NCBI GenBank assembly: GCA_016704895.1
Contig: JADIZG010000002.1
Location: 93,490-157,489 of the forward strand
Source of the DNA: Betaproteobacteria bacterium
GTDB taxonomy: Bacteria > Pseudomonadota > Gammaproteobacteria > Burkholderiales > Casimicrobiaceae
Direction of reading: 5' to 3'
Length of the DNA: 64,000 bases
Below are positions 38,022 to 47,599 of this stretch, piece after piece. The notes below the pieces were generated by a model. That model saw only the letters and a program-made list of their open reading frames with translations, was not told the DNA's origin and searched no databases. Made by a program: the position numbers and the translations under genes. Position 1 is the stretch's first letter. Every line of letters begins with the position of its first letter.

Positions 38022-41000
38022 TCAGTCGGCTGCCGAGGCCGCGCGGACGGCGGCGCGCTCGGCCCGGCGGTGGTCCCGCCGCTCGCGGCGCCTGCGCCGG
38101 GCCTCGGCCCAGCGGTCGAGGTACGCATAGAGGACGGGCACGACGACGAGCGTGAGCACCGTCGAGGTGATCACGCCGCCGATGATCGCGCGTCCCATCG
38201 GCGCCTGGTTCTCGCCGCCCTCGCCCAGACCGAGGGCGAGCGGAAGCATGCCTCCGATCATCGCCGCCGTCGTCATCAGGATCGGCCGCAGGCGCACCTG
38301 GCCCGCGTCCAGCAGCGCGTCGTGGAGGCCCGCGCCCGCACGCCGCGACCGGTTCGCGAAGTCGACCAGCAGGATCGCGTTCTTGGTCACGAGGCCCATC
38401 AGCATGATGAAGCCGATGATCGAGAAGATGTTGAGCGTCGTCCTCGTGAGCAGCAGCGCGAGGAACACGCCGATCAGCGAGAAAGGCAGGCTCGCCATGA
38501 TCGCGAGCGGCTGCGTGAAGCTCGCGAACTGCGACGCGAGGATCAGGTAGATGAAGATGACCGCGAGCCCCAGCGCGCCGAGCGCGGCCTGGAAGGATTC
38601 CTGCATGTCCTGCTGCTGGCCCGCGGCGTTCAGCCGGTATCCCGGCGGCAGCTGCATCGCGGACGCGATCTTCTGCACGTCGCTCCCGACGTCGCCTGCC
38701 GGCCGTCCCTCGACGTTGGCGTAGATGCCCACGCGCCGCTGGAGGTCCTGGCGCTTGATGATCTGCGGGCTCGTCGTCTCGACCAGCTCGGCCACCTGGC
38801 GCAGCGGCACCATCCGCATCTGGCCGTCCGGCCCGCGCTTGGTCGAGGTGAGGTAGAGGTTGCCGAGGTCGGACGCCATCCGCCGGTTGTCCTTCGCGAG
38901 CTGAACGTTCACCTCGTAGTTCTGGCCGTCGGGACCGAGCCAGTAGCTCACGGTGTCGCCGGCCAGGAGCGGCCGGATCGTCGCGCCGACCTGCTGCACG
39001 TCGATGCCGAGGTCGGAGGCGACGTCGTTGTTGAGGCGGATCGACAGCGCGGGATTCGCGGCCTTGTCCGACGTCTCGAGGTCGGCGATGCCCGGGACCT
39101 TCGCGGCCTTGTCGGCGAACGCCTTCGCGATCCTCGACAGCGTGTCCGAGTCGGGGCCGAGCAGGTTGAACCAGATCGGTCGGTCGTAGCCGAACGCGAG
39201 CTCGATCCCCGGGACCGGGCGCAGCGCCTCGCGGATCAGCCGCTCGAGCTGCACCTGCGAGCGATCGCGACCGGCGCGCTCGACGAGCTTCAGGTTGACG
39301 CGCGCGTAGTTGCGCCCGTCCTCGGTGCCGACCGTCGTCATCGCGAGGTCGATCTCGGGGAACTTCTTCAGCACGCCCTCGACCTCGCGCACCTTGCCGT
39401 CGGTGTACTCGAGGCTCGAGCCGACCGGCGTGTTGAGGCGCAGCGAGATGAAACCCTGGTCCGACTGCGGCATGAACTCCGTGCCGACCAGCGGGACGAT
39501 CAGGAAGCTCCCGAGGAACGACGCCAGCGCGATCGCGACCACGCTCTTGCGGTGGCCGAGCGCCCAGCGCAGCACGCGACCGTAGAAGACGTGCACCTGC
39601 TCGACGCCGCGCTCGATCCACGCCATCAGGCGGCCGAGCCACGGCAGGTACCGGAACCGCGACGCCGGCGGGTCGTGCCACACGGACGACAGCATCGGGT
39701 CGAGCGTGAAGCTCACGAACAGGCTCACCAGCACGGCGACCGCGACGGTGAGCCCGAACTGGAAGAAGAACTGGCCGATGATGCCGCTCATGAACGCGAT
39801 CGGCACGAACACCGCGACGATCGCGAACGTCGTCGCCATCACGGCCAGCCCGATCTCCTCGGTGCCCTGCCGCGCCGCCGTCAGGTGGTCCTTGCCCATC
39901 GCGAGGTGGCGCACGATGTTCTCGCGCACGACGATCGCGTCGTCGATCAGCAGGCCGATGCACAGCGAGAGCGCCATCAGCGTCAGGAAGTTGATCGTGA
40001 AGCCGAACGCATAGAGCGCGATGAACGTCGCGACCACCGAGATCGGCAGCGTGAGGCCGGTGATGACCGTGCTCCGCCAGCTGTGCAGGAAGAGGAAGAC
40101 GATCAGCACCGTGAGGAGCGCGCCCTCGAGGATCGTGTGCTTGACGCGGTCGACGGCGCGCTCGACCTGGTCGGCGGTCGAGTAGGTGACGCGGACCTCG
40201 ACGTCGGAAGGAAGCCGGTCCTTGAGCGCCGCGACCGCCGCGCGCACGTTCTGGCCGGTCTCGACGATGTTGGCCTCCTGCGCCTTCTGGACGTCGAGCG
40301 TGATCGCCGGGCGCCCGTTGATGCGCGCGTAGCTCGAGAGCTCCTTCTCGCCGTCGATCACGTCGGCGACCTGCGACAGGTAGACCGGCCCGCCGCCCTG
40401 CTGCGCGACGATGATCCGGTTGAACTGATCGGGATCCTTGAGCTTGCCCTCGATGCGGACCACGGCGTCGCTCGCCCCGCGCGTCAGGCGGCCGGCCGGG
40501 ACGTCCTGGTTGGCGTTCCGGATCGCCGCGATCACCTGGTCGACGCCGATGCCGAGCGCGGTCAGGGCGTTGGGCCGGATCTGGATCAGCACCTGGCGCG
40601 TCACGCGGCCGTTGACGTCGACGCGCGCCACGCCCGGCTGGTTCTCCAGCGCCTTGACGATCGTCTGGTCGGTCAGCGACGTGAGCTCGCGCAGCTCGGT
40701 GGTCTGCGAGAGCACGGCGAGCGACGCCACCGGCTGGTTGTTCTCGTTCTCGACGCGATTGACGAGCGGGTCCCTGACGTCCTTCGGGAAGCCGGGGCGC
40801 ACCAGCGCGATCTTGTCGCGGACGTCCTGGGTCGCCTGTGCCGCGTTGGTCGACAGGCGAAACTCCACGAACACCTGGCTCGAGCCCTCGCGGGAGTTCG
40901 AGAAGATCCGCTTCACCCCCGAGACCTGGTTGACCGCGTTCTCGATCGGCTTGGTGACGTCGGCCTCGACCGCCTCCGGCGCGGCGCCGGGGTACGCGGT

Positions 41001-41144
41001 CGCGATCATCACGAACGGCAGGCTCACGTCCGGCATCTGCTCGACGCGCAGCCGCTGGTACGAGAACAGCCCGAGCACCGTGATGCCGACCATCACCATC
41101 GTGGCGAAGACCGGGTTTGCGATCGAGGTGCGCGTGATCCACAT
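38022..41144 (-). CDS. RND efflux pump inner-membrane transporter (AcrB/HAE1 type)
   Basis: Proton-driven drug exporter of the inner membrane. 1040 residues, 12 membrane segments: TM1 (FATMVMVGITVLGLFSY), after the first porter loop TM2-TM6 (GALLTVLIVFLFLHSW..., TFIALYAFGFTINFLTLMALSLCIG), and the second half (IFIYLILASQFASF, ITSTVLTLVVVPVLY). The proton-relay aspartates are in TM4, LLIDDAIVVREN. Porter domains carry YPGAAPEAVE, GVKRIFSNSREG and NNQPVASLAV, and the last transmembrane half ends with MGRAIIGG. It follows the adaptor gene by 208 noncoding bases, but has no TolC of its own here; tolC lies in the next operon beyond the TetR-like palindrome. Confidence 0.95.
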   Translation of the reverse strand: MWITRTSIANPVFATMVMVGITVLGLFSYQRLRVEQMPDVSLPFVMIATAYPGAAPEAVEADVTKPIENAVNQVSGVKRIFSNSREGSSQVFVEFRLSTNAAQATQDVRDKIALVRPGFPKDVRDPLVNRVENENNQPVASLAVLSQTTELRELTSLTDQTIVKALENQPGVARVDVNGRVTRQVLIQIRPNALTALGIGVDQVIAAIRNANQDVPAGRLTRGASDAVVRIEGKLKDPDQFNRIIVAQQGGGPVYLSQVADVIDGEKELSSYARINGRPAITLDVQKAQEANIVETGQNVRAAVAALKDRLPSDVEVRVTYSTADQVERAVDRVKHTILEGALLTVLIVFLFLHSWRSTVITGLTLPISVVATFIALYAFGFTINFLTLMALSLCIGLLIDDAIVVRENIVRHLAMGKDHLTAARQGTEEIGLAVMATTFAIVAVFVPIAFMSGIIGQFFFQFGLTVAVAVLVSLFVSFTLDPMLSSVWHDPPASRFRYLPWLGRLMAWIERGVEQVHVFYGRVLRWALGHRKSVVAIALASFLGSFLIVPLVGTEFMPQSDQGFISLRLNTPVGSSLEYTDGKVREVEGVLKKFPEIDLAMTTVGTEDGRNYARVNLKLVERAGRDRSQVQLERLIREALRPVPGIELAFGYDRPIWFNLLGPDSDTLSRIAKAFADKAAKVPGIADLETSDKAANPALSIRLNNDVASDLGIDVQQVGATIRPLLAGDTVSYWLGPDGQNYEVNVQLAKDNRRMASDLGNLYLTSTKRGPDGQMRMVPLRQVAELVETTSPQIIKRQDLQRRVGIYANVEGRPAGDVGSDVQKIASAMQLPPGYRLNAAGQQQDMQESFQAALGALGLAVIFIYLILASQFASFTQPLAIMASLPFSLIGVFLALLLTRTTLNIFSIIGFIMLMGLVTKNAILLVDFANRSRRAGAGLHDALLDAGQVRLRPILMTTAAMIGGMLPLALGLGEGGENQAPMGRAIIGGVITSTVLTLVVVPVLYAYLDRWAEARRRRRERRDHRRAERAAVRAASAAD

Positions 41145-41352
41145 GTCAGGAGTCGGTGGGCAATTGGCCGTTGACGGGCGACGGCGGCAGCGTCACTGGG
41201 AACGGCGCGCTCAGCGCAGGGACCAGATGGATTCGGATGAAGGAGCGCGGCGCGCCGGGGATGCGGATCGCATGAAGGCCTCACGACGGCGCTCGATGCG
41301 CTGCCACCGGAGTCGCGACCGCCACTGTCAACCGACCCCCGGCGCCCGCCAG

Positions 41353-42537
41353 TCATCCGTCCGCGTTCCCCGCCGCGCTGGTCGCGTTCCGGGACGACGT
41401 CGGCGCCTTGACCAGCGCGGGCGCGCCTTCCTTCAGGTTGTCGAAGCGCGCCGCGAGGATCGGCAGCGTCGCGGGCAGCGCGGTCCGGATCTCGACGCGG
41501 CCGGCGCTCTCGTCGCGACGGCCCAGCACCACGATGCGGCGCGAGAGCTTGCCGCCTTCGATGACCCAGACGAAGCTCTGGCCCGCCTCGGTGCGCACGG
41601 CGGCGGACGGCAGCGTCGCGATCGGCTCGCTCGCCGCGAGCGCGACGCGCCCGGCCGCGAACATCCCGCTGCGCAGCGCCGCGTCGGGGTTGCGGAGGCC
41701 CACGTAGACCATGATGGCGCGCGTCCCCGGCTCGGTCGACGGGTTGATGCGCCCGATGCGGCCGGCGAACCTGCGCTCGCCGAAGCCGTCGACGGAGAGC
41801 TCGACGGGCATCCCGAGCGCGAGCCCCGGGACGTCGATCGCCGGCACGAGCGCCTGCAGCTCGAGCTCCGCGAGGTCGACGACGGTGACGATCGGCGCGT
41901 CGAACGCGACCTTCTCGCCCGGCTGCACGTGACGCTTGTGCACGACCCCGGCGATCGGCGCGACGACGAGCGCGTCCTTGAGCGCGTTCTCGGCCAGGCG
42001 CACCTGCGCCTCCGCGCTCTTCACGCTGCCCTTCGCGACGTCGTAGCCCGACTGCGAGCTGTCGAACGCGTTCTGCGAGATGAACTTCTCGTTCAGGAGC
42101 TTGACGTTGTTCGACCGGGTCTTCTCCGCGAGCGCCATCTGCGCGCGGGCGCTCTCGAGCGCGCCCTGCCGCTCGATCAGCTTCACCTCGAGATCCGCGG
42201 TATCGATCCGCGCGAGGACCTGGCCCGGGCGGACGGACTCCCCTTCGCGCACGTACACCTGGAGGACGTCGCCGGACACCTTGGCCTTCACGGTCGCCTG
42301 GCTGACCGGCGCGAGCGTCCCCGACACCGGCAGCCACCGGGACATCGGGGCCGGCGTCACGTAGGCCAGGTCGGCCGAGCCGAACTCGAGGGCGACTGGC
42401 GCCTTCTCGCCCTTGGTCCCGGCGGCGGCATCGCCCCCCCGCGAGCCGCTCTTGAGCGCGAGCGCGGCGCCGCCCGCTCCGAGCGCGACGACGACCAGGG
42501 CGCCGACGAGGCGGCGCCGCGTGATGCGAACCCCCAT
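41353..42537 (-). CDS. RND efflux periplasmic adaptor (membrane fusion protein)
   Basis: 394 residues: N-terminal anchor (MGVRITRRRLVGALVVVALGAGGAALAL), lipoyl-like halves (GTLAPVSQATVKAKVSGDVLQVYVREGESV and VVAPIAGVVHKRHVQPGEKV, cores shown), a coiled-coil hairpin between them (ALESARAQMALAEKTRS...), the beta-barrel (IDVPGLALGMPVELSVDGFGERRFAGRIGRI) and the membrane-proximal domain. ATG at 42537 with GAGAGG eight bases upstream. Couples the inner-membrane pump to TolC. The 208 bases to the pump gene hold no gene. Confidence 0.94.
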   Translation of the reverse strand: MGVRITRRRLVGALVVVALGAGGAALALKSGSRGGDAAAGTKGEKAPVALEFGSADLAYVTPAPMSRWLPVSGTLAPVSQATVKAKVSGDVLQVYVREGESVRPGQVLARIDTADLEVKLIERQGALESARAQMALAEKTRSNNVKLLNEKFISQNAFDSSQSGYDVAKGSVKSAEAQVRLAENALKDALVVAPIAGVVHKRHVQPGEKVAFDAPIVTVVDLAELELQALVPAIDVPGLALGMPVELSVDGFGERRFAGRIGRINPSTEPGTRAIMVYVGLRNPDAALRSGMFAAGRVALAASEPIATLPSAAVRTEAGQSFVWVIEGGKLSRRIVVLGRRDESAGRVEIRTALPATLPILAARFDNLKEGAPALVKAPTSSRNATSAAGNADG

Positions 42538-42787
42538 GGATCGTTCCTCTCCCCCGGCGGTGCCGGGCCGTCCGCGCCGGCGCGTCCGTGCCACCGGGTC
42601 GCGGCGGTTGGATGCGCCAAGCCGGCCGGTCGGATTCGGCCGTGGCGGAGGCCGAAGCTTCTCACCTGCGGCGACCGGGAGGCCAACGCGGCGCGACGAA
42701 GCGCGTGGATGCCCGACGAGCCGCGCTCGAACGCGACCGGCGGACGGCCTCGCGCCCGGGTAACGTCCCTTGCCCGGGGGCGCTCGA

Positions 42788-42816
42788 TTGACACCCCGCA
42801 ACGGTGGGGCAATAAT
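42788..42816 (+). promoter_or_regulatory. Strong sigma-70 promoter for the liv operon
   Basis: TTGACA (42788-42793, six of six), a 17-base spacer and AATAAT (42811-42816, five of six), giving a start site near 42823. The spacer has an interrupted 4-bp inverted repeat, cccc-gcaacggt-gggg (42794-42809). The ribosome site GGAGGA is at 42859-42864, before the ATG at 42873. The rest of the 335-base divergent gap from 42538 contains no coding sequence that I can support. Confidence 0.8.
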
Positions 42817-42872
42817 CTCCTGTTTTTCTACTTTTTCCTATCCAGTTCCGGACACCCCGGAGGAGCCCCCCC

Positions 42873-44156
42873 ATGAACATCACGAAAAAGCTCGGCCTGA
42901 CGCTCGTCGCGGCCGCGCTCGTCACCGCCTACGGCTGCGGCAAGAAGGAAGAGCCGAAGCAGGCCGCGGCGCCCGCAGCGCCGGCCGTGGAGACCGTCAC
43001 CGTCAAGATCGGCCACGCCGGACCGCTGACCGGCGGCATCGCCCACCTCGGCAAGGACAACGAGAACGGCGCCCGCCTCGCGGTCGAGGAAGCCACCGCG
43101 AAGAAGATGAAGATCGGCGGCAAGGTCGCCGTGTTCGAACTGCTGGGCGAGGACGACCAGGCCGACCCGAAGATGGGCCCGACGATCGCGCAGAAGTTCG
43201 TCGACGCGAAGGTCGCGGGCGTGGTCGGCCACCTGAATTCGGGCGTCACGATCCCGGCGTCGGCCGTCTACAACCAGGCGGGCATCCCGATGATCTCGGG
43301 CTCGGCGACCAACCCGAAGCTGACCGAGCAGGGCTTCAAGAACGTGTTCCGCGTCGTCGGCCGCGACGACCAGCAGGGCCCGGCGGTCGCGCAGTTCCTG
43401 GCGGCGCAGAAGATCAAGAAGGTCGCGATCGCGGACGACGCGACCGCGTACGGCGAAGGCCTCGCGAACGAGGTCGAGAAGACGCTCAAGGCGGCCGGCA
43501 TCCAGATCGTCGCGCGCGAAAAGACCAACGACAAGGCGACCGACTTCAAGGCGATCCTCACCAAGATCAAGGGCCGCAACCCGGACGCGGTGTTCTACGG
43601 CGGCATGGACGCGACCGGCGGCCCGATGGTCAAGCAGGCGCGCGAACTCGGCATCAAGGCGGCGTTCAGCTTCGGCGACGGCGCGTGCACCGACGAGATG
43701 GCGAAACTCGCCGGCGCGGCGGCGGAGGGCCTGATCTGCTCGCAGGCCGGCCTGCCCGCCTCGGCGGCAAGCAAGGGCTTCAACGACGCGTTCAAGGCGA
43801 AGTTCGGCGAGGTCAAGCAGTACGCGCCGTTCACCTACGACTCGGCGAACCTGCTGATCGCCGCGATGCAGAAGGCGGACTCGGCCGACCCGGCCAAGTA
43901 CCTGCCCGAGCTCGCGAAGATCAGCCACAAGGGCGCGACCGGCACGATCGAGTTCGACGAGAAAGGCGACCGCAAGAACGCCGAGATCACGATCTTCACG
44001 CTGAAGGGCGGCAAGATCGAGCCGATCGCGGTCGTGCAGGGCGGCAAGAGCCTCTCGTTCGAGGAGTTCCTGAAGGCGGCCGCCCCCGCTCCCGCGGCCC
44101 CTGCGGCGGCGCCGGCGACCCCGTCGGCCCCGGCCCCGGAGGCTCCGAAGAAGTAA
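42873..44156 (+). CDS. livK: Branched-chain amino acid ABC transporter, substrate-binding protein
   Basis: Type I periplasmic binding protein for Leu/Ile/Val (or related amino acids). 427 residues with an N-terminal export signal MNITKKLGLTLVAAALVTAYGC; the AYGC is a loose lipobox. The two lobes are recognisable: KIGHAGPLTGGIAHLGKDNENG, ARLAVEEATAKKMKIGGK, VAGVVGHLNSGVTIPASAVYNQAGIPMISGSATNP (cores) and KIKKVAIADDATAYGEGL, DAVFYGGMDATGGPM. The C-terminal ~30 residues are an unusual Ala/Pro-rich tail (PAPAAPAAAPATPSAP) beyond the fold, possibly a linker. First gene of livKHMGF, followed by a terminator but with the permease genes downstream on the same strand. Confidence 0.93.
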   Translation: MNITKKLGLTLVAAALVTAYGCGKKEEPKQAAAPAAPAVETVTVKIGHAGPLTGGIAHLGKDNENGARLAVEEATAKKMKIGGKVAVFELLGEDDQADPKMGPTIAQKFVDAKVAGVVGHLNSGVTIPASAVYNQAGIPMISGSATNPKLTEQGFKNVFRVVGRDDQQGPAVAQFLAAQKIKKVAIADDATAYGEGLANEVEKTLKAAGIQIVAREKTNDKATDFKAILTKIKGRNPDAVFYGGMDATGGPMVKQARELGIKAAFSFGDGACTDEMAKLAGAAAEGLICSQAGLPASAASKGFNDAFKAKFGEVKQYAPFTYDSANLLIAAMQKADSADPAKYLPELAKISHKGATGTIEFDEKGDRKNAEITIFTLKGGKIEPIAVVQGGKSLSFEEFLKAAAPAPAAPAAAPATPSAPAPEAPKK

Positions 44157-44177
44157 TCGGCGGCACCGAAGCACGGG

Positions 44178-44208
44178 AACGGCGCCCTCCGGGGCGCCGT
44201 TTTTTTTT
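44178..44208 (+). terminator. Rho-independent terminator after livK
   Basis: Stem aacggcgccc (44178-44187) with gggcgccgtt (44192-44201), tetraloop TCCG, followed by an eight-base T run (44201-44208). It probably lets livK be expressed well above livHMGF, as is usual for periplasmic binding proteins. Confidence 0.92.
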
Positions 44209-44406
44209 GGGCGTGCGCTCGGCGGCAGTTGCCGCACGCACGCCGCGGCCCCACAATCGCGGCGCATGGCGTCGGAGGGTCGTCCTCCCGGCCTCCGCTC
44301 CCCGCCTTTCCGGGGCGGACGCTCCCGGAACCCGCCGCGCCCGCGAACCAACGCAGCGGCTACGCACCGCGGCCCCCGACTCCCGCCCACCGACCCTTCG
44401 CGCCCG

Positions 44407-45411
44407 TTGGACATCTTCCTGCAGCAGCTCGTGAACGGCCTGACGCTGGGGAGCGTCTATGCCGTCGTCGCGCTGGGCTACACGATGGTGTACGGAATCA
44501 TCCAGCTCATCAACTTCGCGCACGGCGAGGTCGTGATGATCGGCGCGCTGACCGCCTACTCGGTCATCGTCGCGCTCACGGGCGCGCAGGTGCCGCTTCC
44601 GGCGCTCGCGATCGTGCTCGTCGGCGCGATGGTCGCGATTCCGGTCTGCATGGCGGTCGGCTACACGCTCGAGCGCACCGCCTACCGGCCGCTCCGCAAG
44701 GCGCCCAGGCTCGCGCCGCTGATCACGGCGATCGGCCTGTCGATCATCCTGCAGAACCTCGCGATGATCATCTGGAGCCGCAACCCGCTCTCGTACCCGC
44801 AGATCATCCAGACGGTCCCGTACCACCTGACCGGCAACCCGAACGGCGCGACGATCACGAACGTCCAGATCGCCATCCTCGTCACGTCGGTCGCGATGAT
44901 GGGCGGACTCCTCGCGCTCGTGTACCGGACGAAGCTCGGCATCGCGATGCGGGCGACCTCCCAGAACCCGGTGGTCGCGGGCCTCATGGGCGTCGACATC
45001 AACCGCGTCATCTCGCTCACGTTCGTGATCGGCGCGGCGCTGGGCGCCGTGGCCGGCGTGATGGTCGGCAGCTACTACGGCATCGCGCACTACCAGATGG
45101 GCTTCCTGCTCGGCCTCAAGGCGTTCTCGGCCGCGGTGCTGGGCGGCATCGGCAACCTCGCGGGCGCGATGCTCGGCGGCCTCCTGCTCGGCGTGATCGA
45201 GGCGCTGGGCGCGGGCTACGTCGGCGACCTCACGAACCTCTGCCAGCTCTCCGGCTGGTTCGACGCGCTCGCGCAGCGCTGCGCGAGCGACCCGAACGTC
45301 ACACTTTTCGGCTCCAACTACCAGGACGTGTTCGCGTTCCTCGTGCTGATCCTGGTCCTGGTGTTCCGGCCGTCCGGGCTCCTGGGCGAGCGCGTCTCGG
45401 ACCGTGCGTAG
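44407..45411 (+). CDS. livH: Branched-chain amino acid ABC transporter permease LivH
   Basis: One of the two membrane subunits of the LIV importer. 334 residues from TTG at 44407 (MDIFLQQLVNGLTLGSVYAVVALGYTMVYG, core shown), which matches relatives exactly; an ATG at 44266 is in frame but codes for a Pro/Arg-rich leader. About eight membrane helices, with GIIQLINFAHGE, LRKAPRLAPLITAIGLSI, NPVVAGLMGVDINRVISLTF and KAFSAAVLGGIGNLAGAMLGG. No Shine-Dalgarno is seen before the TTG, so translation initiation is odd. The following livM is separated by a long G+C-rich block. Confidence 0.92.
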   Translation: MDIFLQQLVNGLTLGSVYAVVALGYTMVYGIIQLINFAHGEVVMIGALTAYSVIVALTGAQVPLPALAIVLVGAMVAIPVCMAVGYTLERTAYRPLRKAPRLAPLITAIGLSIILQNLAMIIWSRNPLSYPQIIQTVPYHLTGNPNGATITNVQIAILVTSVAMMGGLLALVYRTKLGIAMRATSQNPVVAGLMGVDINRVISLTFVIGAALGAVAGVMVGSYYGIAHYQMGFLLGLKAFSAAVLGGIGNLAGAMLGGLLLGVIEALGAGYVGDLTNLCQLSGWFDALAQRCASDPNVTLFGSNYQDVFAFLVLILVLVFRPSGLLGERVSDRA

Positions 45412-45698
45412 GATGTCGCCCCCCGCAGCGCGCGCCGCACGCCGCCCCCCGGGGCAAGCGCACCCTGGCCGGCGGGTGCGCGCACCTCCCCGCAGCGCAC
45501 CTGCTGCGCGCCCGCCATCGAACCCACGCGCCCTGGAGGGCCCGGCGGGCGCGGGGACACCCCGCACGGCGCGCACGCGCCAGGGCGGCCCCCGGGGGCG
45601 GCCCCGGCGGGGGCGGCGGCCCCCCCCCCGCCCGCCCCCCCCCCCCCCCCCCCCCGGCCCCGGCGCGCCCCGGGACCGCCCCGGGCGGGGGGCGCGTA
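45412..45698 (+). repeat. Very G+C-rich block with C21 run between livH and livM
   Basis: 287 bases with almost no A or T. It begins directly at the livH stop with gatgtcgccccccgcagcgcg, reminiscent of the stop-proximal hairpin repeats, and contains a run of 9 C (45621-45629) and one of 21 C (45635-45655). No coding sequence is supported; there is a poor ribosome site for livM at its end (gggcgggggg). Partly an assembly artefact or low-complexity sequence. Confidence 0.5.
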
Positions 45699-46781
45699 AT
45701 GCACCCGATCCTCGACCTGCGACACCGACCGGCCGGCGCGCTCGTGGGCCTCGCGCTCGTGGCCGTTGCGCTGCTCGTCCTCCCGTTCGTGCTGACCGGC
45801 ATCGGCACGTTCTGGGTGCGCATCACCAACCTCGCGATCCTGTTCTGCCTGCTCGCGCTGGGACTCAACATCGTCGTCGGGTTCGCGGGGCTCCTCGACC
45901 TCGGCTACATCGCCTTCTACGCGGTCGGCGCCTACGTCTACGCATTGCTCGCTAGCCCGCACTTCGACATCCACCTGCCGTTCTGGATCATCCTGCCGAT
46001 CGGCGCGGCGGTCGCGTGCCTGTTCGGCGCGCTGCTGGGCGCGCCGACACTGAAGCTCCGGGGCGACTACCTCGCGATCGTGACGCTGGGGTTCGGCGAG
46101 ATCATCCGGATCTTCATGAACAACCTGTCGCAGCCGGTCAACATCACGAACGGCCCGCAGGGGATCTCGCTGATCGACCCGTTCCGCATCGGGTCGTTCG
46201 ACTTCTCGAAGACGCAGACGATCGCGGGGCTCACGTTCACCGGGCCGATGAAGTACTACTACCTGCTGCTCCTCGTGCTGATCGTCGTCATCGCGATCAA
46301 CCTGCGCCTGCAGGACTCGCGCATCGGCCGCGCGTGGGAGGCGATCCGCGAGGACGAGGTGGCGGCGCGCGCGATGGGCATCAACACGCGCAACATGAAG
46401 CTGCTCGCGTTCGCGATGGGCGCGTCGTTCGGCGGCATCTCGGGCGGGATGTTCAGCGCGATCCAGGGCTTCATCAGCCCCGAGAGCTTCATCCTCGTCG
46501 AGAGCATCATGGTGCTGTCGATGGTGGTGCTGGGCGGCATGGGCAACGTCTGGGGCGTCGTGATCGGGGCCGTGCTGCTGTCGTTCGTGCCCGAGATCCT
46601 GCGCTACACGGTCGAGCCGGCGCAGAAGGCGATCTTCGGACGCATGATCCTCGACCCCGAGGTGATCCGCATGCTGCTGTTCGGCCTGGCGCTCGTGCTG
46701 ATGATGCTGTTCCGCCCGGCGGGCATCCTGCCCTCGGCGCTGCGCAAGCGCGAGCTCGAGACGCGCCGCAACGGCCGCTGA
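45699..46781 (+). CDS. livM: Branched-chain amino acid ABC transporter permease LivM
   Basis: Second membrane subunit. 360 residues: hydrophobic N-terminus (GALVGLALVAVALLVLPFVL), then the LIV permease core LLALGLNIVVGFAGLLDLGYIAFYAVGAY, GAPTLKLRGDYLAIVTLGFGEI, ITNGPQGISLI, the EAA-like loop RIGRAWEAIREDEVAARAMGINTRNMKLLAFA and MVVLGGMGNVWGVVIGA (cores shown). ATG at 45699. Confidence 0.94.
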   Translation: MHPILDLRHRPAGALVGLALVAVALLVLPFVLTGIGTFWVRITNLAILFCLLALGLNIVVGFAGLLDLGYIAFYAVGAYVYALLASPHFDIHLPFWIILPIGAAVACLFGALLGAPTLKLRGDYLAIVTLGFGEIIRIFMNNLSQPVNITNGPQGISLIDPFRIGSFDFSKTQTIAGLTFTGPMKYYYLLLLVLIVVIAINLRLQDSRIGRAWEAIREDEVAARAMGINTRNMKLLAFAMGASFGGISGGMFSAIQGFISPESFILVESIMVLSMVVLGGMGNVWGVVIGAVLLSFVPEILRYTVEPAQKAIFGRMILDPEVIRMLLFGLALVLMMLFRPAGILPSALRKRELETRRNGR

Positions 46782-46800
46782 CGCCGGGAACGCGCCGACG

Positions 46801-47595
46801 ATGACCGGGCACCCCACGCTCCTTTCGGCCGCAGGCATCGGCAAGCGCTTCGGCGGCGTGCAGGCGCTCACGGGCGTGGACTTCACGATCCGGCACGGCG
46901 AGATCTACGGGCTGATCGGCCCCAACGGCGCCGGCAAGACGACGCTGTTCAACGTGCTGACCGGCATCTACGAGCCCGACGACGGTTCGTTCACGTTCGA
47001 CGGCCAGCCGCTCGTGGGGCTGAAGCCGCACGAGGTGGCCGCCCGAGGCATCGCGCGGACGTTCCAGAACATCCGGCTGTTCGCGAACCTCTCCGCGGTC
47101 GAGAACGTGATGGTCGGCCGGCACGTGCGCACGAAGGCGGGCGTCTGGGGCGCGATCGCCCGCGACCGCCGCACGCGCCGCGAGGAGGAGGGGATCGAGC
47201 GCCGAGCCCACGAGCTCCTCGAGTACGTCGGCGTCGCATCGCGCGCGAACGACCTGGCGAAGAACCTGCCCTACGGCTTCCAGCGCCGCCTCGAGATCGC
47301 GCGCGCGCTCGCGACCGATCCCAAGCTCCTGGCGCTCGACGAGCCCGCGGCGGGCATGAACGCGACCGAGACCGCGTCGCTCGAGGCGCTGCTGCACTCG
47401 ATCCGCCGCGACGGCACGACGATCCTGCTGATCGAGCACGACATGAAGCTGGTGATGGGGGTGTGCGACCGCGTGCTCGTGCTCGACTACGGCAAGCGGA
47501 TCGCGGAAGGGCCCGCGGCCGAGGTGCAGAAGGATCCGGCCGTGATCTCCGCCTACCTCGGCGGCGAGGTCGCGTTGAACCTCAAGGGAGCGTGA
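46801..47595 (+). CDS. livG: Branched-chain amino acid ABC transporter ATP-binding protein LivG
   Basis: First ATPase subunit. 264 residues: Walker A GPNGAGKTTLFN, Q-loop TFQNIRLFANLS, signature NLPYGFQRRLEIARAL, Walker B LLALDEPAAGMN, H-loop EHDMKLVM. The C-terminal LDYGKRIAEGPAAEVQKDP is typical of LivG. Follows livM at 19 bases. Confidence 0.95.
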   Translation: MTGHPTLLSAAGIGKRFGGVQALTGVDFTIRHGEIYGLIGPNGAGKTTLFNVLTGIYEPDDGSFTFDGQPLVGLKPHEVAARGIARTFQNIRLFANLSAVENVMVGRHVRTKAGVWGAIARDRRTRREEEGIERRAHELLEYVGVASRANDLAKNLPYGFQRRLEIARALATDPKLLALDEPAAGMNATETASLEALLHSIRRDGTTILLIEHDMKLVMGVCDRVLVLDYGKRIAEGPAAEVQKDPAVISAYLGGEVALNLKGA

Positions 47596-47599
47596 CGAC

